DNA of 64,000 nucleotides, taken from positions 237,802 to 301,801 of the forward strand of contig NZ_KQ948555.1 in NCBI RefSeq assembly GCF_001514125.1. The letters are read 5' to 3'. Position 1 is the first letter of the stretch, and each line of letters opens with the position of its first letter. Made by a program: the position numbers and the translations under genes. The notes beneath the pieces are model-generated. The model worked only from the letters and a program-made list of their open reading frames with translations. It did not search any database and was not told where the DNA came from. This document shows, piece by piece, positions 9,301 through 17,495 of the stretch. This DNA comes from Streptomyces longwoodensis (GTDB lineage Bacteria > Actinomycetota > Actinomycetes > Streptomycetales > Streptomycetaceae).

Positions 9301-10088
9301 CGGCGGCGCGCGCGCCGCGGACGGTGACCTCCCTGCGTGGTGAGATCGCCTTCGAGGACGTCCACTTCGCCTACGGTGCCGGCGACGAGGCGGCCCTGCG
9401 CGGCATCGGCCTGCGCATCCCCGCCGGGCAGACCGTGGCGTTCGTCGGCGAGACGGGCGCCGGCAAGTCGACCCTGGTCAAGCTGGTGGCGCGGTTCTAC
9501 GACCCGACGTCCGGCCGGGTCACGGTCGACGGGACGGACCTGCGCGAGCTGGACCTCACGTCGTACCGCCACCGCTTGGGCGTCGTGCCGCAGGAGGCCT
9601 ACCTCTTCCCCGGCACCGTCCGCGACGCCATCGCCTACGGCCGCCCGGGGGCGAGCGACGCCGAGGTGGAGGCGGCGGCCCGCGCGGTCGGCGCCCACGA
9701 GATGATCGCCACGCTGGAGGGCGGCTACCTCCACGAGGTCGCCGAGCGCGGGCGCAACCTCTCCGCGGGCCAGCGCCAGCTGATCGCGCTCGCCCGCGCC
9801 GAACTGGTCGACCCCGACGTCCTGCTGCTCGACGAGGCGACGGCGGCCCTGGACCTGGCCACCGAGGCGCAGGTCAACCAGGCCACCGACCGCCTCGCGG
9901 GCCGGCGCACCACGCTGGTCGTCGCCCACCGCCTCACCACGGCGGCGCGGGCCGACCGGGTGGTGGTCATGGACCACGGCCGGGTGGTCGAGGACGGCAC
10001 CCACGAGGAACTCCTCGCCCGCGACGGCCGCTACGCCCGCCTGTGGCGGACGTTCGTCGGCGAACCGGTGGGCGTGGAGTCGGCCTGA
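6378..10088 (+). CDS. Fused two-module ABC exporter (TMD-NBD-TMD-NBD)
   Basis: 1236-residue full-length ABC exporter. Module 1 has membrane helices (about 15-320), Walker A GSSGSGKST near 369, signature LSGGQ near 472 and Walker B LLVLDDATSAVD near 493. Module 2 has helices from about 675, Walker A GETGAGKST near 1024, signature LSAGQ near 1128 and LLLDEATAALD near 1149. NBD1 has Asp where the catalytic Glu is expected, and NBD2 has a weakened signature, so one ATP site should be degenerate, as in heterodimeric exporters. The GTG at 6378 was chosen for GGAAGG upstream and because upstream residues lack coding character. Likely a drug or lipid exporter resembling mycobacterial Rv0194-type fusions; the substrate is unknown. 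Confidence 0.92.
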   Translation: MSAQRGWARRLAGYAWRYPKDVVLALGASLAGMAVMALVPLITKVIIDDVIGARTRDMAPWAGALIGAAVLVYATAYVRRYYGGRLALDVQHDLRTEMFRTITRLDGRRQDELSTGQVVGRATSDLQLIQGLLFMLPMTIGNFALFLVSLVVMAWLSVPLTLVALAVAPALWWIAKRSRTRLHPATWWAQAQAAAVAGVVDGAVSGVRVVKGFGQEDQETGKLRQVGRRLFAGRLRTIRLNARYTPALQAVPALGQVAMLALGGWLAVHGHITLGTFVAFSTYLAQLVGPVRMLAVVLTVGQQARAGTERVLELIDTEPTLRDGTRELPADAPATVEFDDVSFGYDPAHPVLDGLSFEIRPGETLAVVGSSGSGKSTVSLLLPRFYDVTRGAVLVGGRDVRELTLDSLRAAIGLVPEDSFLFSDTVRNNIAYGRPDATDEQIEQAARTAQADRFIAELPDGYDTTVGEHGLTLSGGQRQRIALARAILADPRLLVLDDATSAVDARVEHEIHEALGQVMEGRTTLLIAHRRSTLNLADRIAVLDQGRLADIGTHDELQQRSALYRRLLTDPDELGGVSPGHARPEAPAEDTSVRDELDAEFDAERGVTPRLWTGDRAPKDTAMAGTPATPELLAQVEALPPATDIPDVDEARAVRAEESYGLRRLLRGFRAPLLVSLGLVAVDAGMGLLLPILIRHGIDQGVSRMAVGAVWAASLLGLLTVLVQWAAQTGEIRLTGRTGERVLYSLRLKIFAQLQRLGLDFYERELTGRIMTRMTTDVDALSTFLQTGLVTAFVAVVTFFGIMVALLVLDVQLALVVFTTLPPLVVATFFFRRASVKAYELARERVSAVNADLQESVSGLRIVQAFRRERDGRARFAERSDSYRRARIRGQRLISVYFPFVQLLSSVAAAAVLVVGAGRVDAATLTTGALVAYLLYIDLFFAPVQQLSQVFDGYQQATVSLGRIQELLREPTSTSAARAPRTVTSLRGEIAFEDVHFAYGAGDEAALRGIGLRIPAGQTVAFVGETGAGKSTLVKLVARFYDPTSGRVTVDGTDLRELDLTSYRHRLGVVPQEAYLFPGTVRDAIAYGRPGASDAEVEAAARAVGAHEMIATLEGGYLHEVAERGRNLSAGQRQLIALARAELVDPDVLLLDEATAALDLATEAQVNQATDRLAGRRTTLVVAHRLTTAARADRVVVMDHGRVVEDGTHEELLARDGRYARLWRTFVGEPVGVESA

Positions 10089-10201
10089 CGGCGGACGGGC
10101 ACCGGGCCGGCGCGGGCCCGCGCGCAACCGCGCGGCCCGCGTCCGGCGTCCGTACACCAGTACGGCGAGCGACACGGCGGGCGACTCGGGGAGACACGGA
10201 C

Positions 10202-10600
10202 GTGGGCAGCGGAACGAGGGGTGTCATACGGCGGCTGGCGGCGGGCGTGGCGGTGCTGACCGCCTCCGGGGTCCTCGCGCTGGCCGCGCCCGGCAGCGCG
10301 CAGGCGGCGGCCGTCCACGCGTGCGCGGGCCGCAAGGTGCGCACGCTGTCCTTCACCACCGGCTCGGTGCAGGTGTTCAAGCAGGGCCGCTACGTCTGCG
10401 CCGTCACCTACGCCAAGAACCCGCGCGGCACGAAGCCGATGTCGGTCAGCGTGCAGGCCCGCGGCGGGCGTCCCTGGCGGATCCAGAAGCGCGCCACGCG
10501 CCAGGTCGGACCCGTCACCGTGTACGCCGGTCACCGCTGCGTGTGGGTGAAGGGATCGGTGGGCCGTACGGCGGTCAGTTCCGGCTGGATTCTGTGCTGA
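10202..10600 (+). CDS. Small secreted protein with four cysteines, function unknown
   Basis: 132 residues. The GTG at 10202 has GGGGAG eight bases upstream and opens a classic signal peptide (basic GTRGVIRRLA, hydrophobic core, cleavage near GSAQAAA about residue 38). The mature part of about 95 residues is basic and carries four cysteines (contexts HACAGR, YVCAVT, HRCVWV and the last residue), enough for two disulfides, with the final cysteine directly before the stop. No catalytic motif or known family was recognised. It lies alone between the ABC exporter and the S37 peptidase. Compact, cationic and disulfide-bonded proteins of this kind may be small beta-barrels, inhibitors or cell-surface proteins, but no function can be assigned. 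Confidence 0.75.
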   Translation: MGSGTRGVIRRLAAGVAVLTASGVLALAAPGSAQAAAVHACAGRKVRTLSFTTGSVQVFKQGRYVCAVTYAKNPRGTKPMSVSVQARGGRPWRIQKRATRQVGPVTVYAGHRCVWVKGSVGRTAVSSGWILC

Positions 10601-10695
10601 CGTCCTGAAACCTCCGCAACAACCTCCCCTGGTGCGAAGCCGGTTGCTCCGATAGCTTCCGGCGCACATCTGTCTCACAGGGAGGGTGCACGCGC

Positions 10696-12108
10696 ATGCG
10701 CAAGGCGCTCAGATGGCTGCTGGCGCTCACCGTGCTCATAGGCACGCTGACCACGGCGGGAGCAGCGACCGCTGCCGAGCCTGGGGCCACGGACATCAAG
10801 GACCGGCTGCTCTCGATCCCGGGCATGAGCCTGATCGAGGAGAAGCCGTACCCCGGCTACCGCTACTTCGTCCTGAACTACACCCAGCCGGTCGACCACC
10901 GGAACCCCTCGGCGGGCACCTTCCAGCAGCGGATCACCGTGCTGCACAAGGACGTCAGCCGCCCGACGGTGTTCTACACCGGCGGCTACAACGTCTCCAC
11001 CAACCCCAGCCGCCGCGAGCCGACCCAGATCGTCGACGGCAACCAGGTCTCCATGGAGTACCGCTACTTCACCCCCTCCCGCCCCAGCCCCGCCGACTGG
11101 TCCAAGCTGGACATCTGGCAGGCGGCGAGCGACCAGCACCGCATCTTCACCGCGCTGAAGCCGGTCTACACGAAGAACTGGATCGCCACCGGCGGCTCCA
11201 AGGGCGGCATGACGGCGACGTACTTCGAGCGCTTCTACCCGCGGGACATGGACGGCGTGGTCGCGTACGTGGCCCCCAACGACGTGGTCAACGACCAGGA
11301 CGCCGCCTACGACCGCTTCTTCGCGTCCGTCGGCACCAAGGAGTGCCGCGACCGGCTGAACGCGGTGCAGCGCGAGGCGCTGGTGCGCCGCACCGCGCTG
11401 GAGCAGAAGTACGCGGCGTACGCCGCCGAGAACGGCTACACCTTCACCACGATCGGCAGCCTGGACCGCGCCTACGAGGCGGTCGTCCTGGACTACGTGT
11501 GGGGCTTCTGGCAGTACAGCCTGCTCTCCGACTGCGACAGCATCCCGGCGAACGCGGCCACCGCCACGGACGACGAGATCTGGACCTCGGTCGACACCAT
11601 CTCCGGCTTCTCGGCGTACACCGACCAGGGCCTGGAGCAGTACACCCCGTACTACTACCAGGCGGGCACCCAGCTGGGCGCGCCCACCATCCACTTCCCG
11701 CACATCGAGAAGCAGTACATCCGCTACGGCTACCAGCCGCCCCGGAACTTCGTGCCCCGCTCGATCCCGATGAAGTTCCAGCCGTGGGTCATGCGGGACG
11801 TCGACAGCTGGGTCCGGCACAACGCCCGGCACATGCTCTTCGTGTACGGCCAGAACGACCCGTGGGGCGCGGAGCGCTTCCGCGTCGACAAGGGCGCCCG
11901 GGACTCCTACGTCTTCACGGCCCCCGGCCTCAACCACGGCGCGAACGTGGCCGGTCTGGTCGCCGACCAGAAGGCCCTCGCCACCGCCCGCATCCTCGAC
12001 TGGGCGGGCCTGCCCGCCGCGACGGCGTCGGCGGCCAAGCCGCTGGCGAAGTTCGACAGCAAGCTCGACGTGAGGGACGTGGAGCGGGAGCCGGCCCTGC
12101 GCCCGTGA
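10696..12108 (+). CDS. Secreted S37-family tripeptidyl aminopeptidase
   Basis: 470 residues with a cleavable signal peptide (about 1-27, ending GAATAAE). The S37 (PS-10) peptidase hallmark GGSKGGM is at 166-172, with Ser168 as nucleophile. The C-terminal half contains FVYGQNDPWGAERF and GLNHG, compatible with the Asp and His of the triad. The family removes tripeptides from protein N-termini and in Streptomyces is secreted to process exported proteins and scavenge peptides. Size matches the family. It is monocistronic and ends at a large palindromic terminator shared with the convergent GH3 gene. Confidence 0.9.
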   Translation: MRKALRWLLALTVLIGTLTTAGAATAAEPGATDIKDRLLSIPGMSLIEEKPYPGYRYFVLNYTQPVDHRNPSAGTFQQRITVLHKDVSRPTVFYTGGYNVSTNPSRREPTQIVDGNQVSMEYRYFTPSRPSPADWSKLDIWQAASDQHRIFTALKPVYTKNWIATGGSKGGMTATYFERFYPRDMDGVVAYVAPNDVVNDQDAAYDRFFASVGTKECRDRLNAVQREALVRRTALEQKYAAYAAENGYTFTTIGSLDRAYEAVVLDYVWGFWQYSLLSDCDSIPANAATATDDEIWTSVDTISGFSAYTDQGLEQYTPYYYQAGTQLGAPTIHFPHIEKQYIRYGYQPPRNFVPRSIPMKFQPWVMRDVDSWVRHNARHMLFVYGQNDPWGAERFRVDKGARDSYVFTAPGLNHGANVAGLVADQKALATARILDWAGLPAATASAAKPLAKFDSKLDVRDVEREPALRP

Positions 12109-12128
12109 CCCCTCCGGAGAACTGACGG

Positions 12129-12160
12129 CGGCGGGCCCGGGAGATCTCCCGGGCCCGCCG
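12129..12160. terminator. Bidirectional terminator, perfect 32-base palindrome
   Basis: Sixteen-base arms meet without a loop at AGATCT between the convergent S37 peptidase and GH3 genes. There is no U-tract, as is common for Streptomyces terminators. Position and symmetry suit termination from both sides. Confidence 0.85.
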
Positions 12161-12171
12161 TGCTGTGCGCG

Positions 12172-13977
12172 CTAGTACGGCAGCCCGTGCCCGATCGGGA
12201 ACAGCACCCGCGCCGGGTCGTCGGCCCGCTGGACCGGCACCGGCAGCTTCCCGCGGGGGGCGGTGCGGCCCGCGATCACCCGGGCCGCGGCGCGCAGTTC
12301 GACGTCGGTCCAGGAGTAGGTCGCCAGGTACGCGGCGACCCCGGGCAACTGGGCCACGTCGTACGGGTTGCGGACGGCGACCGCGACCACCGGGCGCCCG
12401 GTGGCGAGGAGTTGCTCGACGAGGGTCTTCTGCGGGCTGGTCGCGGTGACGTTGTACGTCGCCACCACGACCGCGTCCGCCTCGCCGGCCGCGGCCACCG
12501 CGCGGGCGATCGTCGCCGCCGAGGGGGCCGTGCCGGTGGACAGGGCCGTGGCCGTGAAGCCGAGGCCGGTCAGGGCGGCGGCGAGGACACCGGTGGGCGG
12601 GCCGGTCGTACCGGACGGGGAGGCCGGGTCGGCGCCGACGACCAGCAGCCTGCGCCGGGTGTCCGGCGCCAGCGGCAGCAGCCCGCCCTCGTTGACCAGC
12701 AGGGTCGTGGTCCGCCCGGCGATGCGGTCGGCGGCGGCCAGGTGGGCCGGGGTGCCCACGGTCCGGTCCACGCCCGCCTGCCCGGCGTACGGGTCGTCGA
12801 GCAGCCCGAGCTTCGCCTTCAGCCGCAGGATGCGCAGCACCGACTGCTCCAGCCGCTCCTCGGTCAGCTCCCCCTCGCGCACGGCCCGCAGCACCGCGTT
12901 CCACGCGACGTCCAGCTTCGGCGGGTTGAGCAACTGGTCGACGCCAGCCTTCAGGGCGAGCACCGGGACCCGGTCGTCGCCGTACTTGGTGCGCACGCCC
13001 GCCATGTCGAGCGCGTCGGTCACCACCACCCCGTCGTAGCCGAGGCGTTCGCGCAGCAGGCCGGTGACGATCGGCCGGGACAGGGTGGCCGGGTCGCCCG
13101 AGTCGTCGAGGGCCGGGACCAGGATGTGCGCGGTCATGATCGAGTCGATGCCGGCCGCGATCGCCGCGCGGAACGGCACCGCGTCCAGCTCCTCCCACAC
13201 CTCGCGGCTGTGGGTGATGACCGGGAAGCCGTAGTGGCTGTCGACCGCGGTGTCGCCGTGCCCGGGGAAGTGCTTGGCGGTCGCCGCCACCCCCGCGGAC
13301 CGGTAGCCCTGCACCTCGGCGGCGACCAGGGCGGCCACCGCGTCCGGGTCGGAGCCGAAGGACCGCACGCCGATGACCGGGTTGGCCGGGTTGACGTTGA
13401 CGTCCGCCACGGGGGAGTAGTCCTGGCGCACCCCCATCGCGCGCAGCTCGGCGCCCGAGATCCGGCCGAGGGTGCGGGCGTCGGTGCGCGAGCCGCCGGC
13501 GCCGATCGCCATGGCGCCCGGGAAGAGGGTCGCCGGGGCGCCGATCCGGCAGACGATGCCGTGCTCCTGGTCGGTGGAGATGAGCACCGGCAGCCCGCGC
13601 GGCAGGTCCAGCGAGGCGCGCTGGAGGCCGTCGGACAGGGCGGCGATCTGGTGCGGCTCATGGGTGTTGTGCGCCCAGGCGAAGTAGATGATCCCGCCGA
13701 GCCGGTAGCGCTCGAGCAGTTCGGCCGCCGTGCGGACGCCCAGCTCCGCGAGGTTGGCGTCCACGTCGGCCTGGTCCGGGTCGGTCGCCGAGTGGCCGTA
13801 CACGCGGGAGACGAAGACCTGGCCGACCTTCTCCTCGAGCGTCATCCGGGAGACCAGCCGGCGCAGCCGCCGGTCGTCCGGTGCGCGGCCGGCGCCCGCG
13901 TGGGCGGTTCCCGCGCCGACGGCGAGGGACGCGGTGAGGCCCGCGGTGGCGGCGAGGACGGTGCGTCTGGAGGGCAC
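12172..13977 (-). CDS. Exported glycoside hydrolase family 3, beta-N-acetylglucosaminidase (NagZ-like)
   Basis: 601 residues. The N-terminus MPSRRTVLAATAGLTASL has a twin arginine followed by a hydrophobic stretch and AHA, a likely Tat signal. The GH3 loop motif KHFPGHGDTAVDSH near 234-247 is diagnostic of NagZ-type N-acetylhexosaminidases, whose His/Asp pair acts as acid/base. The nucleophile Asp is in VVTDALDMAGV near 319. A C-terminal alpha/beta domain (about 410-600) follows, which short cytosolic NagZ enzymes lack. Expected role: hydrolysis of exported chitin or peptidoglycan fragments. The GTG at 13977 has GGAAGGAG five bases upstream; an earlier in-frame ATG at 14055 has no comparable site and would mask the signal. 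Confidence 0.9.
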   Translation of the reverse strand: MPSRRTVLAATAGLTASLAVGAGTAHAGAGRAPDDRRLRRLVSRMTLEEKVGQVFVSRVYGHSATDPDQADVDANLAELGVRTAAELLERYRLGGIIYFAWAHNTHEPHQIAALSDGLQRASLDLPRGLPVLISTDQEHGIVCRIGAPATLFPGAMAIGAGGSRTDARTLGRISGAELRAMGVRQDYSPVADVNVNPANPVIGVRSFGSDPDAVAALVAAEVQGYRSAGVAATAKHFPGHGDTAVDSHYGFPVITHSREVWEELDAVPFRAAIAAGIDSIMTAHILVPALDDSGDPATLSRPIVTGLLRERLGYDGVVVTDALDMAGVRTKYGDDRVPVLALKAGVDQLLNPPKLDVAWNAVLRAVREGELTEERLEQSVLRILRLKAKLGLLDDPYAGQAGVDRTVGTPAHLAAADRIAGRTTTLLVNEGGLLPLAPDTRRRLLVVGADPASPSGTTGPPTGVLAAALTGLGFTATALSTGTAPSAATIARAVAAAGEADAVVVATYNVTATSPQKTLVEQLLATGRPVVAVAVRNPYDVAQLPGVAAYLATYSWTDVELRAAARVIAGRTAPRGKLPVPVQRADDPARVLFPIGHGLPY

Positions 13978-14105
13978 GTGCGCTCCTTCCGGAGGTGATC
14001 CACTGAAGGAAACTTCCGTCGGGTCAGCAGTATCCGGAAAGTTATTGCCGGTCAAGGGAGCGCGCAGGCACGGCGCGCGAGTGGTGGACCGGGGGCGCCC
14101 GTCAC

Positions 14106-14232
14106 GGGCTCACGCCGGGCCGGGACCCCGGCGCGCTCGGGCTCATGCCGGGCGGGGGTCCCGACGCGCTCGGGCTCACGCCTGGCCGGTGCTGACGCGC
14201 TCGGGCTCACGCGGGCCGGTGTCGGCGCGCTC
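14106..14232. repeat. Minisatellite: four tandem copies of a 30-33 bp unit
   Basis: Units start GGGCTCACGC and end GCGCTC at 14106, 14139, 14172 and 14203, with lengths 33, 33, 31 and 30. The array straddles the stop codon (14176) of the LysR gene, so copies 3 and 4 encode its last residues and copies 1 and 2 lie downstream. A copy-number change here would alter the C-terminus or the 3' flank. Confidence 0.85.
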
Positions 14233-15123
14233 GCCCCAGTGCGCCTGGAGCGCGCGCACCGTCTCGGCGATCGCCGGGCGCCGGGCCGCCCCCTCACGCC
14301 ACAGCGCGTACAGCCGCCGTACGGGCAGCGGGTCCAGCCGCACCTCCACCACCCCCTCGGGCAGCGGGCCGCGTCCCAGGCGGGGGATCAGGGCGATGCC
14401 CAGGCCCGCCGCGACCAGCGCGACCAGCGTCGGGTTCTCCTCGGCGGTGTGGACCAGGTCCGGCTCGTGCCCGGCCGCGCGCAGCGTGCGCACCAGCCAG
14501 TCGTGGCACACCCGCCCCGGCGGCTGGCACACCCACCGCTCACCGCCCAGCTCCTCGCGCCGTACCGCCGCACGCCCCGCGAAGGGGTGGCCCGCGGGGA
14601 CGAGCAGGTCGCACAGGTCGTCCCCGATGACCGCCTGCTCCACGCCCGCCGGCGCGGGCAGCGGCGCGATGTCCCAGTCGTGGGCCACCGCCAGGTCGAC
14701 CGCGCCCTTGGCGACCAGGTCGACCGACAGGTGCGGGTCGACCTCGGTCAGCCGCGCGTCCAGGGCGGGGTGCCGCCGCGCCAGCTCGGCCAGCACCCCG
14801 GGCAGCAGCCCGCGCGCCGCCGACGGGAACGCGGCCAGGGTCAGCCGGCCGGACGGCAGCCCGCGCCGCCGCTCCAGATCGGTCTCGGCGCGCTCCACGA
14901 TCGCCATCAACTGCTGTGCCGTAACGACCAGTTGCCGGGCCTCGGCGGTGAGCCGCACGCCCCGGCCCTCCCGTTCGAGCAGCACCGTGCGGGTCTCCCG
15001 CTCCAGCTTGGCGATCTGTTGGGACACCGCCGAGGGCGTGTACCCGAGCGCGGCGGCGGCCCGGCCGACCGTGCCGTGGACGGAGACGGCGTGCAGGGCG
15101 CGCAGGCGCTGGAGGTCGAGCAT
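14176..15123 (-). CDS. LysR-family transcriptional regulator
   Basis: 315 residues. An N-terminal winged helix-turn-helix (about 1-60, with GYTPSAVSQQIAKLERE as recognition region) precedes a periplasmic-binding-protein-like effector domain (about 90-295). It is divergent from the eamA-aroA-GNAT operon with 120 bases between the starts, the classical arrangement for a LysR protein acting on its neighbour and itself. The last residues (about ADTGPREPERVSTGQA) are encoded by a minisatellite and are probably variable. The effector is unknown; an EamA exporter target suggests an amino acid or similar metabolite. Confidence 0.9.
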   Translation of the reverse strand: MLDLQRLRALHAVSVHGTVGRAAAALGYTPSAVSQQIAKLERETRTVLLEREGRGVRLTAEARQLVVTAQQLMAIVERAETDLERRRGLPSGRLTLAAFPSAARGLLPGVLAELARRHPALDARLTEVDPHLSVDLVAKGAVDLAVAHDWDIAPLPAPAGVEQAVIGDDLCDLLVPAGHPFAGRAAVRREELGGERWVCQPPGRVCHDWLVRTLRAAGHEPDLVHTAEENPTLVALVAAGLGIALIPRLGRGPLPEGVVEVRLDPLPVRRLYALWREGAARRPAIAETVRALQAHWGERADTGPREPERVSTGQA

Positions 15124-15243
15124 CGGGGTCCCCCTCGGACGGCGGCGGGCTGCCGCGAGCCATCGACTCATCACTTCTGCTTCATCCCACCATGCACGAA
15201 TCATCGCTGGTGCTACACGGTCCGGGCCGGTGATCCTCGACGC

Positions 15244-16158
15244 ATGCGACCCGCACACCTCCTGCTCGCCGTCCTCGTCGCCGCCGTCTGGGGCGTCAAC
15301 TTCACCGTCATCGAGATCGGCCTCGGCCACTTCCCGCCCCTGCTGTTCTCCGCGCTGCGCTTCCTCGTGGCGGCGCTCCCCGCGGTGTTCTTCGTCGGCC
15401 GCCCCAAGGTCGCCTGGCGGTGGATCGTGGCCGTCGGACTGGTGCTGGGCGTCGCGAAGTTCGGGCTGCTGTTCGTCGGGATGGACGCCGGGATGCCGGC
15501 CGGCCTGTCGTCCCTTGTGCTGCAGGTCCAGGCGGTGTTCACCGCGGTCGTCGCCGCCGTCGTCCTCGGCGAGCGCCCCTCCCGCACCCGGGTCCTCGGC
15601 ATGGCGGTCGCCCTCGCCGGGATCGTCGTCGCCGCCGTCGACGAGGGCACCGCCGGCCCGCTCGGCGCGTTCGCCCTGGTCGTCGCCGCGGCCGCCTGCT
15701 GGGGCGTGTCCAACGTGCTGACCCGCAGGGCGGCCCCGCCCGACGCGCTGAACTTCATGGTCTGGGTGAGCACCGTCCCCGTGCTGCCGCTGCTCGGCCT
15801 GTCGCTGCTCCTGGAAGGGCCCGGCCGCGACTACGACGCGCTGCGCGCCCTCGACTGGCAGGGCGCCGGCACCGTCGTCTACGTCGCCTGGGTCACCACG
15901 GTCTTCGGCTTCGGGGCGTGGGGCCTGCTGCTGCGCCGCCACCCGGCCTCCACGGTCGCGCCCTTCTCCCTGCTGGTGCCCGTCTTCGGCATGACGTCGG
16001 CCGCGCTGTTCCTCGGCGAACCGGTGAGCGGGCTGCGCTGGTGCGCCGCGGCCCTCCTGGTCGGCGGCGTGGCGCTCACCTCGCTCGCCCCCGGGCGCGC
16101 GGCCCGGGTCCACCCCGTGGACGTGGCCCCGGCGGAGGCGGTCGGCACGCGATCATGA
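15244..16158 (+). CDS. EamA/DMT-superfamily transporter
   Basis: 304 residues with about ten hydrophobic helices in two repeated EamA halves (about 5-135 and 140-285), typical of drug/metabolite transporters that export amino acids or related compounds across the membrane. The family-typical AAVWGVNFTVI is in helix 1 and the repeat start AAAACWGVSNVLTRR is near 148. The stop codon overlaps the ATG of the aroA-like gene (ATGA), so the two are translationally coupled. Divergent LysR control is likely. The substrate is unknown; coupling to a shikimate-pathway enzyme may mean an aromatic-pathway metabolite, but this is speculation. Confidence 0.87.
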   Translation: MRPAHLLLAVLVAAVWGVNFTVIEIGLGHFPPLLFSALRFLVAALPAVFFVGRPKVAWRWIVAVGLVLGVAKFGLLFVGMDAGMPAGLSSLVLQVQAVFTAVVAAVVLGERPSRTRVLGMAVALAGIVVAAVDEGTAGPLGAFALVVAAAACWGVSNVLTRRAAPPDALNFMVWVSTVPVLPLLGLSLLLEGPGRDYDALRALDWQGAGTVVYVAWVTTVFGFGAWGLLLRRHPASTVAPFSLLVPVFGMTSAALFLGEPVSGLRWCAAALLVGGVALTSLAPGRAARVHPVDVAPAEAVGTRS

Positions 16159-17495
16159 CGGGCATGGCCCTCGTCGACATCCCCGGTTCCAAGTCCCTCA
16201 CCGCCCGCGCCCTCTTCCTCGCGGCGGCGGCCGACGGCGTCACCACCCTCGTACGGCCCCTGCGCTCGGACGACACCGAGGGCTTCGCCGAGGGACTGGC
16301 CCGCCTCGGCTACCGCGTCGGCCGCACCCCGGACACCTGGCAGGTCGACGGCCGGCCGGACGGACCCCCGGCCGGCGCGGCGGACGTGTACTGCCGGGAC
16401 GGCGCGACCACCGCGCGCTTCCTGCCGGCCCTCGCCGCCACCGGCCACGGCACCTACCGCTTCGACGCCTCCGCGCAGATGCGCCGCCGCCCGCTGCTGC
16501 CGCTCACCCGCGCCCTGCGCGACCTGGGCGTGGACCTGCGCCACGAGGACCGGGAGGGCCACCACCCACTGACCGTCCGGGCGAACGGCGTGGAGGGCGG
16601 CAAGGTCACCCTCGACGCCGGCCAGTCCTCGCAGTACCTCACCGCGCTGCTGCTGCTCGGCCCGCTCACCCGCACCGGCCTGCACATCGAGGTCACCGAC
16701 CTGGTCTCGGCACCCTACGTCGGCATCACGCTGGCGATGATGCGGGCGTTCGGCGTGGAGGTGGAGCGCGAGGGCGACGTGTTCCGCGTGCCGCCCGGCG
16801 GCTACCGGGCGACGACGTACCCGATCGAACCGGACGCCTCCACGGCGAGCTACTTCTTCGCGGCCGCCGCCGTCACCCCGGGCGCCGAGGTCACCGTGCC
16901 GGGCCTCGGCGAGGGCGCCCTCCAGGGCGACCTGGGCTTCGTGGAGGTGCTGCGCCGGATGGGCGCCGAGGTGACGGTGGCCGCCGACCGCACCACGGTC
17001 CGCGGCACCGGCACCCTGCGCGGGCTCACCGTGGCCATGCGCGACATCTCCGACACCATGCCGACCCTCGCGGCCGTCGCGCCCTTCGCCGACGGCCCGG
17101 TCCGCATCGAGGACGTGGCCAACACGCGCGTGAAGGAGTGCGACCGGCTGGAGGCGTGCGCGGAGAACCTGCGGCGCCTCGGGACCGACGTCGCCACCGG
17201 CCCCGACTGGATCGAGATCCGCCCCGGCCGGCCGTCCGGCGCCGGGATCCGCTCCCACGGCGACCACCGCATCGTCATGTCGTTCGCGGTGACCGGGCTG
17301 CGCACCCCGGGCATCTCCTTCGACGACCCGGGGTGCGTGCGCAAGACGTTCCCCGGCTTCCACGAGGCGTTCGCGGCGCTGCGGGCGTCGTTCGCGGCAC
17401 CGGCGGCGGACGCACCGGGCGGGGCGTCCGGCGGGGCGGGCGGGGCGGGCGCGGCGGGCGCGGTGGGTGCGGCGGGCGAGGAGCCGGGCCGATGA
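16155..17495 (+). CDS. aroA: EPSP synthase (3-phosphoshikimate 1-carboxyvinyltransferase), probable paralogue
   Basis: 446 residues. EPSP synthase joins phosphoenolpyruvate and shikimate-3-phosphate in aromatic biosynthesis. Conserved elements are in order: PGSKSLTARAL near 10, the DAGQSSQYLTALLLL substrate loop near 155, EPDASTASYFFAA near 223, TRVKECDRLEA near 322, and SHGDHRIVMSFA near 365. All differ somewhat from the standard enzyme (for example RVKECDRL for RVKETDRL), so it may be a second, specialised copy. The final 25 residues are a Gly/Ala-rich tail on GC-only repeats. ATG at 16155 overlaps the eamA stop; an alternative start is 16164. It overlaps the GNAT start by ATGA. Confidence 0.88.
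   Translation: MTGMALVDIPGSKSLTARALFLAAAADGVTTLVRPLRSDDTEGFAEGLARLGYRVGRTPDTWQVDGRPDGPPAGAADVYCRDGATTARFLPALAATGHGTYRFDASAQMRRRPLLPLTRALRDLGVDLRHEDREGHHPLTVRANGVEGGKVTLDAGQSSQYLTALLLLGPLTRTGLHIEVTDLVSAPYVGITLAMMRAFGVEVEREGDVFRVPPGGYRATTYPIEPDASTASYFFAAAAVTPGAEVTVPGLGEGALQGDLGFVEVLRRMGAEVTVAADRTTVRGTGTLRGLTVAMRDISDTMPTLAAVAPFADGPVRIEDVANTRVKECDRLEACAENLRRLGTDVATGPDWIEIRPGRPSGAGIRSHGDHRIVMSFAVTGLRTPGISFDDPGCVRKTFPGFHEAFAALRASFAAPAADAPGGASGGAGGAGAAGAVGAAGEEPGR

Noticed and set aside
6327..10175. Very long open frame on the minus strand opposite the ABC exporter
   Set aside because: It has no recognisable domain, is Arg/Gly/Asp/Gln/Val-rich with little hydrophobic patterning, and mirrors the GC-biased third positions of the real gene. 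The same applies to antisense frames at 12160-13998 and 58047-60692.
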